From the NCBI RefSeq assembly GCF_947499705.1, contig NZ_CANMPJ010000001.1, positions 1,399,501 to 1,463,500 of the forward strand: a DNA stretch of 64,000 bases, read 5' to 3'. This stretch comes from an uncultured Erythrobacter sp. GTDB lineage: Bacteria > Pseudomonadota > Alphaproteobacteria > Sphingomonadales > Sphingomonadaceae. The translations under genes and the position numbers were made by a program. Below the pieces are notes generated by a model. The model saw only the letters and a program-made list of their open reading frames with translations, ran no database searches and was not told the origin of the DNA. Of this stretch, positions 62,385 to 64,000 are shown one piece after another (position 1 is the first letter of the stretch; each line of letters starts with the position of its first letter).

Positions 62385-63032
62385 TTAAAAACGGCTCTCA
62401 GGAATGGAGATTGTGTCGCCAGGCTTCAGCGCGACATTCGCGGTCGCGTCTCCCTTGTTGAGGAGATCTTTGAGGCGCAGGCGGTAGATCTTGTTCTCTT
62501 TGGCCTTGCCGTCGAAACGGGTCAGCGTCGCGCGGTTACCAGCGGCAAATTCGCCCAAACCGCCAACGGCGATCATCGCATCAAGCACTGTCATGTTGGC
62601 GCGGTAAGCAAGCGCGGCCGGCTCAGCGCCAGCGCCAGTTATCCGGATCTGCTGCGGCAGAGCGCCGTTAAACTCATTGACGATGACCGAGACGATCGGC
62701 TGCTCGATATACTCGCTCAGCTTCTCTTTGATGTCGTCCTGCAGCTCCGTAGGCGTCTTGCCAACGGCAACCATATCCCGGACCAGTGGGATCGTGATCC
62801 GGCCGTCAGGGCGGACCTGAATCTTTTCGGCGCTGAGTTCGGGATTACGCCAGACATGAATGGTGACTTCGTCCAGCGGGCCTAGAATGTAATCCTCGCT
62901 CGGCGCTTCAGCTTGAGTGCTGTTGAACGTTGCCGGGGGAAGCTGCGTGCTGGGGCCACCGCTACAGGCAGCTAGAAAAGCCGTTGCGAGAGCGGTTCCC
63001 GCGATAGGGGTTAATGACAGCGAGTTGAGCAT
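62385..63032 (-). CDS. XrtA/PEP-CTERM system exopolysaccharide export lipoprotein
   Basis: A 215-residue Wza-type outer-membrane exporter. The signal peptide ends in a lipobox LAAC with Cys23, predicting an N-terminal lipid. The polysaccharide-export domain (YILGPLDEVTIHVWRNPELS, IQVRPDGRITIPLVRDM) and an SLBB-like region (IRITGAGAEPAALAYR, LKPGDTISIP) follow. It is the first gene in the run and has the palindrome at 63044-63058 upstream. Confidence 0.92.
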   Translation of the reverse strand: MLNSLSLTPIAGTALATAFLAACSGGPSTQLPPATFNSTQAEAPSEDYILGPLDEVTIHVWRNPELSAEKIQVRPDGRITIPLVRDMVAVGKTPTELQDDIKEKLSEYIEQPIVSVIVNEFNGALPQQIRITGAGAEPAALAYRANMTVLDAMIAVGGLGEFAAGNRATLTRFDGKAKENKIYRLRLKDLLNKGDATANVALKPGDTISIPESRF

Positions 63033-63043
63033 CTATGCAAATC

Positions 63044-63058
63044 CTTGGTCTGACCAAG
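63044..63058. promoter_or_regulatory. Palindrome overlapping the ribosome-binding site of the export gene
   Basis: CTTGGTC-T-GACCAAG is a perfect seven-base inverted repeat with a one-base centre, 12 nt before the export-gene ATG. Read on the minus strand, its right half ends in the AAGGA ribosome-binding sequence (11 nt before the ATG), so an RNA hairpin with stem CUUGG/CCAAG would occlude it. It could also be a repressor operator. Confidence 0.45.
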
Positions 63059-63171
63059 CGGAGCACAATGCTTAAGCGCAGGAGCGACCTGCAGCACCGG
63101 ATCCGCGAATGACCCGATCTTTCTCGCTGATAATGGTGAACATAATGTTAGGAATAACCGGCGAAATCAGG

Positions 63172-63194
63172 CGCTATCCCGTTTCGGGACAGCG
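63172..63194 (-). terminator. Hairpin after the PLP decarboxylase gene
   Basis: CGCTATCCCG (63172-63181) and CGGGACAGCG (63185-63194) form a ten-pair stem with one mismatch and a TTT loop, about 23 nt beyond the decarboxylase stop. It separates the decarboxylase from the export gene and could be an intercistronic terminator; no strong T-run follows. Confidence 0.45.
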
Positions 63195-63217
63195 GTTTTG
63201 CGCAGGTTAACGAGACA

Positions 63218-64000
63218 CTAAACCAGCATCTCTGCTGCTGGGCCATGGCCAAGGAATGCCGAGGGGCTGGAGGTCGCGCCGTAAGCGCCTGCGCAAAACA
63301 CCGCGACGATGTCTCCAACGCCGGCACGCGGCATTATGGCCTGATCGGCGAGCCGATCGAGCGGAGTGCAAAGACACCCGACAATGTTAACCACATCGTC
63401 CGCTTCCGCGCCGAACTTCGAAGCAATCGCCACCGGGTAATTGCGGCGAACAACAGTGCCGAAATTGCCAGAAGCAGCGAGTTGGTGATGCAAGCCCCCG
63501 TCAGTCACGAGGTAAGTTGTACCGTGGCTCTCCTTACGGTCGATCACGCGGCAGAGATAAACCCCTGCTTCGCCTACGAGATAGCGCCCGAGCTCGAGGC
63601 ACAACTCGGTATTGGTCAGCGCTTCTGGAAGGTCGGCGACGTATCCGTGAAGCGCCTGTCCGATAGCTTTGAGATCTAGCGGCTCGTCACCAGGGAAATA
63701 GGGAATTCCAAATCCGCCGCCCATATTGAGCTTGGGCAGCATGGTCCCGATCGAATCGGACAATTCCGCCGCCAGTTTCAGCACGTTACCTTGGGTTTCA
63801 ATGATCGCATCTGCGCTCAAGGCCTGGCTGCCGGTGAAGATATGCAGTCCGCGCCATTCAGCACCTTCAGCAATGACCTGCTTGGCAAGAGAAGGCACCT
63901 TATCCGCGTCCACACCGAACTGCTTGGCTCCCCCGCCCATCTTCATGCCCGAGCCCTTTAGCTCAAAGGATGGATTGACCCGGATGGCGATGCGCGGCGC
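63218..64000 (-). CDS. XrtA-associated PLP-dependent decarboxylase, 5' end cut by window edge
   Basis: Fold-type III PLP decarboxylase (alanine-racemase-like barrel, ornithine/diaminopimelate decarboxylase family) found in exosortase A loci. The reading frame is open to base 64000, so the N-terminus with the PLP lysine is outside the window; 260 residues are visible. Visible features are RIAIRVNPSFELKGSG, then the MKMGGGAKQFGVDAD and HIFTGSQ motifs, NMGGGFGIPYF (PLP phosphate glycine loop), ELCLELGRYLVGEAG (Glu and Arg) and CAGAYGATSSPSAFLG. The exact reaction in the polysaccharide pathway is not known. Confidence 0.9.
   Translation of the reverse strand, partial: APRIAIRVNPSFELKGSGMKMGGGAKQFGVDADKVPSLAKQVIAEGAEWRGLHIFTGSQALSADAIIETQGNVLKLAAELSDSIGTMLPKLNMGGGFGIPYFPGDEPLDLKAIGQALHGYVADLPEALTNTELCLELGRYLVGEAGVYLCRVIDRKESHGTTYLVTDGGLHHQLAASGNFGTVVRRNYPVAIASKFGAEADDVVNIVGCLCTPLDRLADQAIMPRAGVGDIVAVFCAGAYGATSSPSAFLGHGPAAEMLV

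Noticed and set aside
63033-63070. Sigma-54 promoter upstream of the export gene
   Set aside because: GG and GC elements are present but are spaced 15 nt apart rather than 10, and the sequence lies on the ribosome-binding site.
1-64000. tRNA, rRNA, CRISPR arrays, insertion sequences or prophage
   Set aside because: I found no cloverleaf-like sequence in the gaps, no spaced repeat array, no transposase or integrase motif and no phage genes.

Overview
This is high-GC, gene-dense bacterial chromosome with no plasmid, phage, insertion sequence, tRNA, rRNA or CRISPR signal that I can see. The gene content points to an alphaproteobacterium of the Sphingomonadales, most likely Erythrobacteraceae: an alphaproteobacterial nuoA-N operon followed by birA-coaX-rnj-DUF1467, a fabA-fabB-fabI cluster, an RNase E with an acidic S1 insertion and a C-terminal GWW motif, and an exosortase A (XrtA/PEP-CTERM) exopolysaccharide locus. 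The family assignment is inference from gene content, not from a phylogeny.

Layout. 1-2.5 kb: 3' part of a large membrane-anchored coiled-coil protein (+). 2.5-22.3 kb: one long minus-strand run, transcribed right to left as nuoA-B-C-D-[81 aa]-E-[42 aa]-[60 aa]-F-[220 aa]-G-[88 aa]-H-[156 aa]-I-J-K-L-M-N-birA-coaX-rnj-DUF1467. Most junctions are 1-11 nt overlaps. Six small genes that are not complex I subunits are threaded between nuoD and nuoI; one of them, 42 codons long at 18438-18566, is easily missed. 22.6-31.3 kb: ordinary metabolic and accessory genes (coniferyl-type aldehyde dehydrogenase, thiolase, SH3-domain protein, 2-hydroxyacid dehydrogenase, ammonium transporter, cysteine-cluster protein, alpha/beta hydrolase). 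30.5-33.1 kb: unsaturated fatty-acid genes fabA-fabB-fabI plus the coupled hydrolase. 33.3-39.3 kb: lipoprotein methyltransferase, prfB, peroxiredoxin, PBP1A and N-acetylmuramoyl-L-alanine amidase. 39.8-42.4 kb: rne. 42.5-47.1 kb: a methyltransferase, a PLP-fold enzyme divergent from an ATP-grasp ligase, a DUF1851-like protein and an SDR. 47.4-49.8 kb: sdhB, a PaaI-type thioesterase and zapE.

49.8-64 kb: the XrtA exopolysaccharide locus on the minus strand, read right to left: PLP decarboxylase (cut by the window edge), export lipoprotein, chain-length determinant, tyrosine autokinase, outer-membrane beta-barrel, XrtA-associated ATPase, polysaccharide deacetylase, FemAB-like protein, glycosyltransferase, exosortase A, asparagine-synthase-like amidotransferase, and then an RpfF-like crotonase that may make a diffusible fatty-acid signal. 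Together they would synthesise, modify, polymerise and export a polysaccharide and process PEP-CTERM proteins; no PEP-CTERM substrate is visible here.

The points most worth a second look are the non-nuo genes embedded in the nuo operon; the PLP-enzyme/ATP-grasp pair, whose PLP gene has an in-frame amber codon in its upstream reading frame; the RpfF-like gene next to the XrtA locus; and a palindrome that overlaps the ribosome-binding site of the polysaccharide export gene. I found no clearly undescribed large system.
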